Assembly: GCA_050084985.1 (NCBI GenBank)
Contig: JBITNC010000001.1
Coordinates: 67,766,001 to 67,830,000 of the forward strand
Length of the DNA: 64,000 nt
Direction: 5' to 3'
Source: Nageia nagi
Taxonomy: Eukaryota; Pinophyta
Numbering within the stretch: position 1 is the stretch's first letter; every line of letters begins with the position of its first letter. The position numbers and the translations under genes were made by a program. Shown here piece after piece: positions 37,911 to 47,686 of the stretch. The notes below the pieces were generated by a model. The model saw nothing but the letters and a program-made list of their open reading frames with translations. It was not told the DNA's origin and ran no database searches.

Positions 37911-38960
37911 GCCAGAGAAAGACAAGATTTTGTCTTTTGAAACGGTGCTCCCAACTCTCTCCTAGGATAGAAGCATGTCGAAAAAAGACAAGATTTTGTC
38001 TTTTGAAATGGTGCTCCCAACTCTCTCCTAAGCTAGGAGCATGCTACAGAAAGACAAGATTTTGTCTTTTGAAACAATGCTCCCAACTCTCTCTTGAGCT
38101 AGATGTGACCTGAACTTGCTCGTTTTTGCTCATCTTGGCATCCCAGCTTGCCCATTTTTCTCAACGGTCCTACCCAAAGGCCTCTCCAAGCCTGGCGCAT
38201 GATTTCAAAAGACAAGATTTTGTCTTTTGAAATGCACTCCAATCTCTTCGGCTCTTCCAGTCTAGGCGCATGATCCAAAAAGTTATGATCTTGTCTTCTT
38301 GAGGCATGCGTTGGGTTGTAGGTGGCTAGATTTGCTTCATTTTGGTCTTTTGCTCCTGATACTTAGCCATATTTTCAAGTTCATTCCATCTTGGTGCCTT
38401 TCCAGGCTTGGCGCATGCTCCCAAAAGTCAAGAATTTGTCTTTTTGAGGCATGCGCCAAAACCTCTAGTCATGATGGAGCGGGATCCAAGGTTCAAGACT
38501 CCATGCCTTAGCCAATTTTTCCATTTCGTCTCATCTGGAAGCCTTCCTGGGCTTGGCACATGCTCCCAAAAGACAAGAATTTGTCTTTTTGAGGCATACA
38601 CCAGCCTCCTGGGTGAGTGCACTTCGTCTTCCTGAGTCCCAAGTTCATTCTGGCAGCCTCCTAACTTGGGTTCATGCTCCCAAAAGACAAGATTTTGTCT
38701 TTTTGAGGCATGCGCTAGCCTTGAAATGCACTAAGTTATTGTTTTCGAGCCTTCATTTTGTCCTAGGCATCCTTTTGGGCCTAGCGCATGCCCCAAAAAG
38801 ACAAGATTTTGTCTTTTGGGAGCATGCACTAGGTCCAGGAGTGACCCAGTTTGCTCTTCTAGAATTGAACTCCAAATCGGGCGTCTTCCTGACCCGAGCG
38901 CACATCGTAGAAAGAAAAAATTTTGTCTTCCTAGAGCATGCGTCAGGCCTAGGAGTGGCC
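37910..38960. repeat. Array of about ten large palindromes
   Basis: A core inverted repeat, arm AAAAGACAA, spacer GATT, arm TTGTCTTTT, recurs near 37,918, 37,983, 38,050, 38,207, 38,421, 38,567, 38,683 and 38,795, with degenerate copies near 38,279 and 38,913. The first three are 65-68 bp apart; the last four are about 115 bp apart. In several units the palindrome extends outward into GCGCATGC/GCATGCGC arms, giving for example a 48-nt near-perfect inverted repeat at 38,410-38,457. The array ends about 60 bp before copia element 2. The 161-codon plus-strand frame over it repeats PKRQDFVF only because the DNA repeats. Confidence 0.85.
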
Positions 38961-39021
38961 CAAACTCACTTTGCTTGGCTCCGACTCAACTCAAGTTTCC
39001 CAATTTCACCTAAACTCAACT

Positions 39022-39503
39022 TGAAGGATTTAGACTAGATCTAAACAAATCCTCAAGGACCAAGACTAGGAAACTCAATCATACACAAGATAACACAATC
39101 ACACAAGATAACACAAGTGTAATGTGGTTCCTCCCTCCTTGGGAGTACATCCACAACTAGTATCTCAATTCTCAAGTATGCCCCTCTTACAACTATTCTC
39201 TTCCTCTCCTACACAACTAGTAGAGTAATCTTACTCCAAAAACTTAGTTATGTTACAAGAGGAGAGGCCCTCTATTTATAGCTTGAGAGCACCTCCCTAA
39301 CCTCCCTTTAACCCAAGGGTAAGGTTAGGGTTACAATAAATGTATCACCTAACTTTAACCTACCAACTAACCACTTGGTAAAGTCAAAGTCTACATATTA
39401 AAGAATTCAATTAATCCTTTAAGGTATCTACATACCCTTTAAGTGATTAATTGAATTTATAAGGAGTTTAGATATTCACAATATTTCATTACAAATTCTA
39501 ACA
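39022..39503 (-). repeat. 3' LTR of copia element 2
   Basis: 482 bp on the minus strand, at the left end of the element. Its plus-strand text runs from TGAAGGATTTAG to AAATTCTAACA. It differs at four positions from the 5' LTR at 47,200-47,681. Confidence 0.95.
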
Positions 39504-39512
39504 CTCCCCCTT
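39504..39512 (-). other. Polypurine tract of copia element 2
   Basis: The minus strand reads AAGGGGGAG directly before the 3' LTR, as expected for plus-strand priming. Confidence 0.85.
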
Positions 39513-39987
39513 AATGCAATATTGGGATAGAGTGTAGAAGAGAGAAGAGAGAGAGTAAGAGAGAGTTCTCCTCCATAGAGATACAAGTGGAGATGAGAAC
39601 ATTTACATATTTGAGAATCTTTTTGAAAACTAATATGAGACTCACTACATTACCATTTGATAAAAATGGTTTACAATACAATCATTAACCACAACTGGTT
39701 TCACTGTACATAGTAGTCGATCAACTTTAAGCTGACATGTGAGTCTCCATGAGCTTGCTTACATAAGGTGAGTAACCTGCATTTCTGAAGAAGATCCTGC
39801 ATGCTACAAGCAACTCATGAACAAAATCAGTTAGATGCATCATATATTCAAATAAGAGAATCAAATAATGTCATCTTATAAATAACTGATCAATGGTGCA
39901 CTATAAGTCATCACGGAGATGCCAAGCCATCACTCATAGTCACCTGTTGTATATAGACATGTGTTGATTTTTAATAGAGCATAAAAA

Positions 39988-40282
39988 TTGTACAACGAGT
40001 TTCTCACGCAGAGCAAACTCACCACGGAGGTATAGAATGTACAACAAGTTCCTCACGCAGAGCGAACTTACCACGGAGGTATATTTACTATATACTCAAA
40101 ATTTGTACAACAAGTTTCTCACGCAGAGCAAACTTACCACGGAGGTATAAAATGTACAACAAGTTTGTCACGCAGAGCAAACTTACCACTGAGGTATAAA
40201 ATAATCAACACTCTATAAAAAAAATTGTACAAGAAGTTTGTCACGCAGAGCAAACTTACCACGGAGGTATAGAATGTACAAT
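39988..40282 (-). repeat. Five hairpin-forming repeats in the 3' UTR of copia element 2
   Basis: Five copies of a 45-49-bp unit lie between the pol stop and the polypurine tract. Each holds a 24-nt hairpin (39,997, 40,046, 40,112, 40,161, 40,234) with arms AAGTTTCTC and GAGCAAACTT around loop ACGCA. A second small hairpin, TACC-ACGGA-GGTA, overlaps it by one base. Copy 1 has GAGTTT paired with AAACTC and copy 2 has AAGTTC paired with GAACTT, two different compensatory changes that keep the stem. Copies 4 and 5 have one uncompensated change, CTC to GTC. This suggests selection for a structure in the element's RNA or DNA. Confidence 0.85.
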
Positions 40283-40326
40283 CAAAAAGGCCTCTTAGAG
40301 GTGAAGTTGTCATCACTAACAAAAGT

Positions 40327-43300
40327 TTAAACTTCACTTCCCCTTGAGGGCAACTTCACCAACCCTAGAGAATCCCTAAGCTTGCTGAACTGAGCTTCAG
40401 GAAGGGGCTTGGTGAACACATCAGCGGAGTTTTCAGTAGATGGACGATACTGCAGGTGTATGATGTCATCTAGAACCTTCTCCCTGATAAAATGGGCTTG
40501 GATTTCCACATGTTTGGTTCTCTGATGGAACACAGGATTCTTAGCCAAAGAGATAGCCGATTGATTGTCTGAAGAAATAAGAGATGGGCCATTTTGCTTA
40601 TACCCAATTTCGTTCAGAAGATGCCTCAGCCAAATAGCATCTTGGGCAGCAACAGACATGGCTCGATACTCGGCTTCGATGGTAGAAAGAGTCACAGTAG
40701 GTTGCTTCTTGGAAGCCCAAGAGATAGCACCTGAACCAATGCTAAACACATAAGCAGAGGTTGACTTTCTGTCATCTCTATCTCCCCCATAATCAGAATC
40801 TGAGAACCCAGAGAGAACAATCGAGGGCACTTTGAAATACTTAAGAGCAAGATCCTTTGTCCCTGCGACATACCTCAAGATTTGCTTAACAGCATTGAGG
40901 TGTTCAACATATGGTTTTTGCATGAATCGTGCCGTCAGATTCACTGCAAAGGCAATATCAGGTCGAGAGATAGTCAGATACAGAAGACTACCAATCAATT
41001 GCCTATAAGCTATAGCATCAGCCAACTGAGAATCTGAGCTCAATGATACAACGATTCCAGGAGAAACAGGTATTGCAGCATATTTACACTCCTCCATTCC
41101 AAACTTTTGCAAGATGTCTGATATATACTTAGATTGACTAAGATAAGTACAATCTTTGTGTTGGTATACTTGCATTCCAAGATAGTAATGCAATAGACCT
41201 AGATCAGTCATTTCAAATGTTGCCTTTAGTTTGGAGATGCACTCTTGGATGATTTCAATATTATTGCCAGTTATGAGAAGATCATCCACATAAAAGAGAA
41301 TTAAGACCACGTCTTTTCCTTGATTGAGTACATAGAGATCTGAGTCAGAGAAGCACTTGGAAAAACCAATATCTGCAAAGAATCCTGAAATTTTCTTGTA
41401 CCATGCTCTAGGTGCTTGCTTAAGTCCATACAAAGACTTCTTTAGTTTGCACACAAGAGACTCTTTTCCTTCTGGAATAAATCCTTCTGGTTGATTCATG
41501 TAGATTTCAACATCCAAGTCACCGTTGAGAAATGCACTCTTGACATCAAATTGAAAAGCTTTCCATCCTTGAGCTGCAGAAAGAGCAAGGATTATTCTGA
41601 CAGTAGGCATCTTGTCCACAGGAGCAAAGGTTTCCTCATAATCAATACCATATTTCTGAGCGAATCCTTTGGCCACTAACCTTGCTTTGTATTTTTCAAT
41701 TTTTCCATCAGAATTGTACTTGACCTTGTATATCCATTTATTGCCAATCACATTTTTCTCATTGGGATAAGAAACCAAATCCCAAGTTTCATTTTTCATG
41801 AGCGCCTCATACTCAACTTTCATAGCTTCCATCCAACACTCTTGCTTGGAAGCTTCTTTGAAGGTTGATGGCTCATGCGTATCATCAATTTTGGCAAATA
41901 AAGAGTTATTCAAGATCATACTCCTTGTAATTCTCTGAGCTGGAGAATTTTGCTCTTGTGGTGACTTCTCTACATGATCATCCAACCAGTTAGGTGCAAG
42001 CGAAGAATCATCTGAATTAGACACCTCAGCATGAGAGGTCATATCCTCAGAAAGTTCATTGAACTTGACATCTCTAGAAACAAAGACGATGTTATAAGAT
42101 GAGGAGTAGAGCCTGTAACCTCTATTCTGATTATCATACCCCACAAAGATGCATTTTTCTGATCATTTATCTAGCTTCTTTCTTTTCTCTGAGGTAATGA
42201 AGGCAAATGCATCACAACCGAAGATCTTAAAGTGTGAGAGGTTAGGTTTCTTTCCTGTCCATGCTTCATACGGAGTTTTACCTTCAACTGCTTTAGTAGG
42301 ACACCTATTTAGGGTGTGAATAGCAGTGTGAACAGCTTATCCCCATAAGAAACTAGGAAGGTTACCCAACATGCACCTTGCCATTTCCATAATGGTTCGA
42401 TTCTTCCTTTCAGCAACTCCATTTTGCTGAGGGGTGTAAGGGATTGTGAATTGCCGCTTGATTCCATGTTTAACACAATAGTCGTTAAACTCATTGCTAT
42501 TATACTCACCCCCATTATCAGATCTCAGCATCTTGATCTTAAAATCAGTTTGATTTTCAACAAGTGCCTTGAAGTCTTTAAACCTGTCAAAAGTTTGATC
42601 CTTGTGCTCAAGTAGATAACCAAATGTCATCCTACTGAAGTCATCAATGAAAGTCAGAACATAAGAAGCTCCCCCTAAAGACTTAGTCTGAAACGGACCC
42701 ATCAAATCTGAATGCACAAGCTGAAGAGGATAAGTAGCCCGAGTTGCCTTATCTTTTTCAAACTTTTGCCTATTCATCTTTCCTAGAATGCATCTTTCAC
42801 AGAGACCAATTGTGGGTGAAATATTAGGTAAACCTTCCACAAGTGCTTGAGTTTTCATATCTTGAATACTCTTGTGGTTAAGGTGCCCTAATCGTTGATG
42901 CCAAAGATTACCCTTTGAACAAACATTTGTAGCAAGACAAATCTTTGAAGGAACTTGATCCACAATATAAAGGTCATCCTTTACTGATCCTTTCATGAAG
43001 GTGGCAAGTCCTTTCTTAACACACCAGGAGTGTGAGGTAAACTCAAATGAGTATCCTTTTCTTGTAATCTGAATTACGGAGATAAGATTCATCCTTAGTT
43101 TGGGCACGTAAAAGACATTATCAAGAGTCTTTCTATGAATCTTCACAATCCCTATTCCTTGAACATCAAGGACTGTATTATCACCTATCACAACTGCATC
43201 CTTTTTGTACTTATGAAAGTTTTCAAACTTATCCTTTTCATAACACATGTGATTAGTGCATCCTGAATCAACAATCCAATCATTTGAAACAGTTTGAGTC

Positions 43301-44244
43301 ATTGAGTAGTAGGCAACAGTAGCAGTATGCTTGTTCTTCTTTCTATTATTGAAATTTCTTACATTTGCATTTCCCTTGCCTTTTTGAGCAAATTTCTTTT
43401 TGCGACAATCATATTCTTTGTGCCCAAAGATGCCACAAAAGTTACAATTTCCATCAAACTTTTCCTGAGATGTTGGATTGCTTGATTCAGCTTTATCATT
43501 TCTTTGCCTGAAGTTGCCATTATTGTTGCCCTTTTTCTCATACTTCCTGAAGGTAGATGAGGACTTGTTATCTTTGAATTTATAATGTTTGAACTTTTTC
43601 TTGAAAGGAGTTTTGGTTGCTCCTAGAGCAATGCTATTGTCCTTTGGAGAAAGGTTCAACATTTTCTTGTTCAAAGTTTCCTCATGCTTCAGAAGGAGTC
43701 TAGAAAGGTTATCAAGAGAGATGACATCTTCTTCATCATCGATCCTTGTTTCCATAACCGTGACAAAGTTACTGAACTTTTTGGAAAGGCTTTGAAGAAT
43801 GATGAAGACCATGAACTCATCATTGATCCAGTTGCACCCACAGCCAACCAGTTGTGTCTTGAGGTCAATGATTTTGTTCAAGTAGATAGAGGCACTTTCA
43901 TCTTCACCTTGACGATATTGCAACAACTTTTGTAGAATGGTGAACCTCCTTGAAAATTTTGACCCAAGGTAAATTTTCTTTAGCCTATCCCAAGCTTCCT
44001 TTGCAGATGTTGAAGAAGTGATCATGAGAAGGATGTCATCTGAAACTGCACGATAAATCATTGAAGTTGCTAACTCATTTTTTGAGTTGTATACTTCAAG
44101 AGCCTTCTCATCGGTAGGAGCGACCAAGTCTTCACTAACTGTCTGCCACAGCTTCCTTGCTTGTAACTCGGCTTTCATACGAGGTTCCCATATTCCAAAG
44201 TTGGAACCGTCGAGTATATGCTTGGGAACGAAGGTTTCAACCAT
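40327..44244 (-). pseudogene. Copia gag-pol polyprotein with two nonsense codons
   Basis: The start is taken at ATG 44,244 (MVETFVPKHILDGSNFGIW), the usual beginning of this gag; the frame is open for 23 codons upstream to another ATG at 44,313. In order it has a UBN2-type gag, zinc knuckle CNFCGIFGHKEYDC, protease WIVDSGCTNHMC, GAG-pre-integrase (LWHQRLGHLN, CERCILGK), integrase (HSDLMGPF, FIDDFSRM, RSDNGGEY, PQQNGVAERKNRT with the catalytic Glu kept), reverse transcriptase (YVDDLLITG) and RNase H (STIEAEYRAMS), ending near KLPSRGSEV. Only two changes break the ~1,300-codon frame: TAA at 42,337-42,339, just after FLWG, and TGA at 42,163-42,165. Everything else is in one frame, so inactivation is recent. 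Confidence 0.93.
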
Positions 44245-44313
44245 TGCTACAAAAAGTAAACATGCAATAAGAATGCAAATTTTTACAATTTTCCATCTAT
44301 ACATATAAAACAT

Positions 44314-45430
44314 AAGTAAACATGTCCCACATGTGCAAACTTATAAACCACGATCCGTAGAAGGATAACGTTGGGGTTGTTTTCTTGTATAGAATTAGGC
44401 CTTCACCTGGATGCCCGCAAGGTGGAGCCCAGGTACTATCAGTCCTCAACCAGTTCACCTTGGTCAGTAATATACTCTCACAAGGAGAAGTACTAACTAT
44501 TTTCCAAGGATCCGACGTATCTTGGACCGGCCATTTTAATTATCTTGTTAAGGTTTTCAGTTTTCCTCCTAGGTTATCAGGATAATCCCTGAATGGACGT
44601 GCGGACATGTGGTATCACTACACACATGCCTGTCCACCTAAGAGAGTTATGTCCAATCCAACAGAGGTCTTAGGGGCAATTAAGACGGACTTACCACCAC
44701 TTGGGTCTTTGGACTAAAAAGGCTCCAGTCTGCCCTGTCCTCACCTCGTGGCTCCTCAAACAAGTCATGTTGTGGAAAAATACGTGTGGATGTATTCATT
44801 TTAGGGGTTACTTTCAATATTTTGTGTATTTGCAAGTATAAAGCAAATGTGCAAAAGTAAAGTGAAAATACTCCATCCACACGAAACTTGAAACCTTAAG
44901 AGTCCAATGGGTTTTGTACTAACCCCTAAAGGACTTTTACATTTTTTATATTTTTGCTCAAGTTCAAAAATAATAAATTTTACAAAGGCTAAGTCCTACT
45001 TAGCATTAATCCATAACTTAAACATGTATTATTCCATGACTTAAAAATTAAGTAATAAACATGCATCATGCATTATTTAACTTAAAATTTTAAGTACTAA
45101 GCATGCTTGATTCCTAACAAGGTTAAGAGGCATGCATTAGCATGCAAGATTCATAAAGATTTAAGTAAAAAATTATAAAAAATTCCCCCCGTTTTTACTT
45201 AAAGTGCTAAAAACTTGGATGCTAAAAAATTGTGTTTAAGTATGGTTCCTCCCTACTTTTCACTTAAGGGGTTATCCCTAAAAAGGGTCTTTGAAGTATG
45301 TATTTTAAGTAAATATAGCCTTTGTTTACTTAAAAATATCATAGGTTTGTAGGAAAAATCCCTTAAATGTTTAATTTGACTAAGGCAAAAAAAAATCAAA
45401 TCAAATTTGTAGTGGGTAAAAAATTAAAAA
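44314..45430 (-). other. Leader of copia element 2, gag-proximal part
   Basis: Non-coding as far as seen. 44,380-44,780 is moderately GC-rich and could hold structured leader RNA; 44,900-45,430 is AT-rich. No family motif was found. Confidence 0.5.
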
Positions 45431-45432
45431 AC

Positions 45433-46409
45433 TCAACAACTATAGTTTGACAAAAAAAATTGGAAGAGCCAAGGGAAGCCACGTGGAGGGGGAGAGGCTG
45501 GGGAGGGGTGGCAGGGGCCAAAGTCGGCGAGGAGGCCACGTAGGGCGATGGAGTTTGCGTGAAGCGCGTGGGGTGGCTGTTGACCAACCCAGTTCGTGGA
45601 GACAGGTCGGCGAGGGAGGAAGGAGAGTATAAGGGTCAAGGCGAGGCATCTCGGCAAACAACACGCAGACCAGGGCAGTCCACGAAACCTGTCAAACAAC
45701 TCGCGGGCCTTGTGTGTATATCCTACGATCATGGCAGCCATGAAACATGGTTTGCATCGTGCATCTTGGCAAACAATTCACATGCCTTGTCTGCGCTTCC
45801 ATGGTCGCGCCCAGCTGACGAGCCCTCCATCGTTTGGTGCATATCCGACGAGTAGTGCAGTTCATGGAACGGTGTCTGCATCGTGCATCGTATTGCAGTC
45901 CATGAAACGATGTCTACATTATGCATCTTGTCAAACAAGTCGAGAGGTAGTTCAACGTATTCGTTTGGTACATATCCCGCGATCATTGGAGTCCATGGAA
46001 CGCTGTCTGCATTAGGGATGGTGTCAAACAATTTGCAGGAGCCTTCTCTGTGTTTTGTGCATATCCTGCATGCCTTTCGACGTTTCGCATGTGCATACAA
46101 GTTGGCGATCAGCACAGTCCATGAAACTATACGCGGAGCTGTTCAACGTATCCGTGTTGGGCATATCCTGCGTGCATTGGAGACAGAAGATTGCATTTCG
46201 GCGATCATTGCAGTCTATGAAATGGGGTCTGCATCATGCATGTTGGCAAACAATTCACGTGCACAACCTGCGATCATTGCAGTCCAGGAAACGGGGTCTG
46301 CATCATGCAGCTCGTAAAACATTTCACGTGAAACAACGCGTGCAGGTTGCGCCCGAGGGAGGAGGCTGCTACGGGAGGAGCCACCATCATTTGTGCGGCG
46401 TCCCCCCAA
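45433..46409 (-). pseudogene. PPR gene fragment captured in the leader of copia element 2
   Basis: The minus strand, the same sense as the element, reads degenerate plant pentatricopeptide repeats: MFYELHDADPVSWTAMIAG, CARELFANMHDADPIS, IVSWTVLIANLYAHA, CKLFDTIPNADSVPWTPMIA, LDLFDKMHNVDIVSWTA, CELFAKMHDANHVSW and a last MIVGYTHKARELFD. This is the LFDxM...DxVSWTAMIAGYA signature of PLS-class PPR proteins, which bind organellar RNA. From 46,409 to 45,729 a single frame holds it, with stops at TAG 46,215 (where Trp is expected) and TGA 46,143; a frame change then precedes the last piece. Motif spacing is shorter and more irregular than 35 residues, so parts have been lost. The block is clearly GC-richer than the AT-rich leader on both sides, as expected for inserted host coding DNA. 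No intact PPR protein is possible. Confidence 0.8.
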
Positions 46410-46494
46410 ATTTAAATAAATTGTTATATGGTTTAATTATTTAACCGTGACCCCTTTAATTATTTAACCGTGACCCCCCCTTTTAAACGTTTTA

Positions 46495-46600
46495 TAATAT
46501 ATATATATATATATATTTTTTTTTTTATTATATTTTAAACAAATTTAAAAAAAAATTATATATAATATATATATTATTGTGCCCCTAAAAAATTTTGTAG
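46495..46600. repeat. AT microsatellite in element 2 leader
   Basis: An (AT)n run followed by a T run and further TATATA blocks, directly upstream (in element sense) of the captured PPR fragment. Confidence 0.8.
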
Positions 46601-47112
46601 TAGAACTCAAAAAACAATTGTCCTCCTCTCTAATTTTTTTGTAAATGTTCATGCCTCACCAAAAATACCATTAACATAAAAAATGGTAGTATAGATATGA
46701 GAAATTTCACAATAATATATTACTATTTTTAAGCAAATAGTAATAACATAATTAATGTTAGTATATATTGCAAGTTTCATCATATATTGGTATTAAGCAA
46801 ATGTTGTGATAAATTGAACCAACACATACATTTAAGTTCAATATAATATGAAAAAAATACAATTTTTGTATACTAACCCTTTTTAAAAGAATTATAGCAA
46901 TTTAAAAATTGCAAGTAACATAGAGGATTAATAAAAAAATTGCAACTTGTTAATCATAATTTAAAAGTACTAACACATAGCAAGTAATGTGTTACTAGCA
47001 TCATGTAATAATCCATAAAATAACCAAATGAGGAGGAAATTTATACCTTCTCTTGGAATTTACCTCACCAATGGAGTGTAAGATGAGGAATGAAGAAGGA
47101 TCACCAAGATGT

Positions 47113-47189
47113 AGCTTCCACACCAAAAGAAGAGCTTCCACACCAAGAAGAAAAGCTTCTACACCAAGAAGAGCTTCCACACCAAGCTC
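47113..47189 (-). repeat. Minisatellite next to the primer binding site of element 2
   Basis: Four imperfect copies of an ~18-24-bp unit containing AGAAGAGCTTCCACACCAA on the plus strand, lying directly against the primer binding site. Confidence 0.75.
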
Positions 47190-47197
47190 TGATACCA
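47186..47197 (-). other. Primer binding site of copia element 2
   Basis: The minus strand reads TGGTATCAGAGC two bases after the 5' LTR. It is the same initiator-methionine-tRNA type as in element 1. Confidence 0.92.
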
Positions 47198-47199
47198 AT

Positions 47200-47681
47200 T
47201 GAAGGATTTAGACTAGATCTAAACAAATCCTCAAGGACCAAGACTAGGAAACTCAATCATACACAAGATAACACAATCACACAAGATAACACAAGTGTAA
47301 TGTGGTTCCTCCCTCCTTAGGAGTACATCCACAACTAGTATCTCAATTCTCAAGTATGCCCCTCTTACAACTATTCTCTTCCTCTCCTACACAACTAGTA
47401 GAGTAATCTTACTCCAAAAACTTAGTTATGTTACAAGAGGAGAGGCCCTCTATTTATAGCTTGAGAGCACCTCCCTAACCTTCCTTTAACCCAAGGGTAA
47501 GGTTAGGGTTACAATAAATGTATCACCTAACTTTAACCTACCAACTAACCACTTGGTAAAGTCAAAGTCTACATATTAAAGAATTCAATTAATCCCTTAA
47601 GGTATCTACATACCCTTTAAGTGATTAATTGAATTTACAAGGAGTTTAGATATTCACAATATTTCATTACAAATTCTAACA
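47200..47681 (-). repeat. 5' LTR of copia element 2
   Basis: 482 bp, same length as the 3' LTR, with four transition differences (for example CCTTAGGAG versus CCTTGGGAG on the plus strand). Followed on the right by the target duplication CAACT. Confidence 0.95.
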
Positions 47682-47686
47682 CAACT

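Larger units (their letters stand above)
39017..47686 (-). mobile_element. Ty1-copia LTR retrotransposon 2 with target duplication
   Basis: A complete element of 39,022-47,681 (8,660 bp) in the large lipase intron, in the same orientation as that gene. It has 482-bp LTRs, a 5-bp target duplication CAACT (39,017-39,021 and 47,682-47,686), an initiator-Met-type primer binding site and a polypurine tract. The LTRs differ at 4 of 482 positions, all transitions, so the insertion is young. Gag-pol has only two nonsense codons. The element is much longer than an ordinary copia of about 5 kb because of a 2.9-kb 5' leader carrying a PPR gene fragment and a 3' untranslated region carrying hairpin repeats. 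Confidence 0.95.

Noticed and set aside
38553-39038. 161-aa plus-strand frame with repeated PKRQDFVF as a repeat protein
   Set aside because: The peptide repeat simply reflects the palindrome array; unit lengths vary, there is no promoter or family match, and it runs into retrotransposon flank.
45559-46444. Long plus-strand frames (up to 144 codons) opposite the PPR fragment
   Set aside because: They are antisense shadows of the GC-rich PPR coding block; only the minus strand gives a known repeat motif.
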